Notes under the pieces: model-generated
Told to the model about the DNA's origin: nothing
The model's database searches: none
The model's input: the letters and a program-made list of their open reading frames with translations, nothing else
Position numbers and translations under genes: made by a program
Source of the DNA: Ralstonia soli
GTDB lineage: Bacteria > Pseudomonadota > Gammaproteobacteria > Burkholderiales > Burkholderiaceae
Direction of reading: 5' to 3'
NCBI RefSeq assembly: GCF_023955655.1
Contig: NZ_JAMXHT010000004.1
Span: 248,001-312,000, forward strand
DNA: 64,000 nt
In this document: one piece after another, positions 63,574 to 64,000 of the stretch
Numbering within the stretch: the first letter of the stretch is position 1
Layout: every line of letters starts with the position of its first letter

Positions 63574-64000
63574 TCAACCGTGTGCAACCACGGCTTGCGA
63601 CAACGAAACCTCTCGGTAGCACTGCGCGATCTCGGCGGCGCTGCCGAGTTCGGTACCGGCATGGCTCAACGCTGCGGCAGCGGCAGCCATGCCGTATCGG
63701 AACGCCTCCAGCATGCCGGCATTCCGGTTAAGCGCCCATACCATTGCGCCCACGAAGCTGTCGCCCGCCCCGATGGTGCTGAGGATTGACGTCGCAACAG
63801 CACCCGAGCGAACAACCTCCTCCTGCGTGACAAGCAGGGCTCCGCCTGCACCGAGGGTGAGCGCAACCACCTGCGCGTGTCCCCTGCGGACGATCTCCAG
63901 TGCAGCCTCTATGCAATGGGCGTCCAACTCCAGTGCCTGCCCAGTCAGTTGCCGAAGCTCGTTGAAGCTTGGCTTGATCAGGTAGGGCCCGTGCGGCAGC
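63574..64000 (-). CDS. PfkB family carbohydrate kinase, partial (5' end outside window)
   Basis: The last ~140 residues of a ribokinase/1-phosphofructokinase-type sugar kinase, cut by the right edge. It includes YLIKPSFNELRQLTG, VVALTLGAGGALLVT and the catalytic GAGDSFVGAMVWALN with the active-site aspartate. The sequence suits PfkB (E. coli Pfk-2) or tagatose/fructose-6-phosphate kinases. It is convergent with the BCAM0308-like gene. In many stress clusters a PfkB gene lies next to universal-stress or Hsp20 genes, which would fit here. Confidence 0.9.
   Translation of the reverse strand, partial: LPHGPYLIKPSFNELRQLTGQALELDAHCIEAALEIVRRGHAQVVALTLGAGGALLVTQEEVVRSGAVATSILSTIGAGDSFVGAMVWALNRNAGMLEAFRYGMAAAAAALSHAGTELGSAAEIAQCYREVSLSQAVVAHG

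Overview
This 64 kb window looks like a chromosomal stretch of a high-GC beta-proteobacterium, most probably Ralstonia or a close relative in Burkholderiaceae. The basis is codon and GC character, the catB-catC-catA-benA-benB order with a divergent LysR regulator, the many LysR genes paired divergently with catabolic or transport operons, and two palindromic intergenic repeats of a style I remember from Ralstonia/Burkholderia genomes. It reads as catabolic and accessory chromosome. I saw no phage genes, transposase, tRNA or rRNA.

Layout. 1-5.1 kb: benzoate to catechol to muconolactone to enol-lactone (benB partial, benA, catA, catC, catB) with a divergent BenM/CatM-type regulator. 5.2-8.2 kb: an oversized class A penicillin-binding protein. 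8.2-11.9 kb: a palindromic repeat, a DHA2-type exporter with divergent LysR gene, creA and an unrecognised 58-residue protein behind a perfect 18-bp palindrome. 12.3-19.9 kb: a molybdenum hydroxylase operon (small, large and medium subunits, MoxR ATPase, CoxE-type VWA protein, CoxG, XdhC/CoxI) whose large subunit has the form II signature AYRGAGR, so the substrate is probably not CO. 20.2-31.8 kb: SDR, MgtC-like protein, chemoreceptor, DUF2252, GH15 glycosidase, DUF1289, aldehyde dehydrogenase, a hypothetical protein and a YbiT-type ABC-F ATPase.

32-37.2 kb: peptidase S66, tadA, queD and queE on one strand, then an MFS/LysR pair. 37.2-40.1 kb: a hipBA toxin-antitoxin module preceded by four 18-bp operators at an exact 27-bp period, with an MFS gene overlapping hipA. 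40.2-45.6 kb: a DsbA-family oxidoreductase, thpR, protocatechuate 3,4-dioxygenase (pcaHG) with divergent pcaQ and a palindrome over the pcaQ start codon, and a TcyP-like symporter. 45.7-49.3 kb: overlapping DUF2182 and DUF899 genes, a regulator with two apparent winged helices, and a beta-propeller protein. 49.3-53.6 kb: ureide genes, with a cytoplasmic and a Tat-exported 5-hydroxyisourate hydrolase, an MFS carrier, a LysR regulator and OHCU decarboxylase.

53.7-64 kb: a compact cluster with a nucleotide-metabolism and stress flavour: AMP/thymidine phosphorylase, DUF1488, PRPP-synthetase-like protein, beta-CASP nuclease, Hsp20, LRAT-like protein, a small ORF, an accessory FtsH, an erythromycin-esterase homologue, a BCAM0308-type zinc-ribbon protein and a truncated PfkB sugar kinase. 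This is the part most likely to hold an under-described system: enzymes able to release and re-use ribose phosphate sit beside RNA turnover and protein quality control. Starts were chosen from ribosome binding sites and family N-termini, so many differ from the longest open frame. All functional calls rest on reading motifs by eye.
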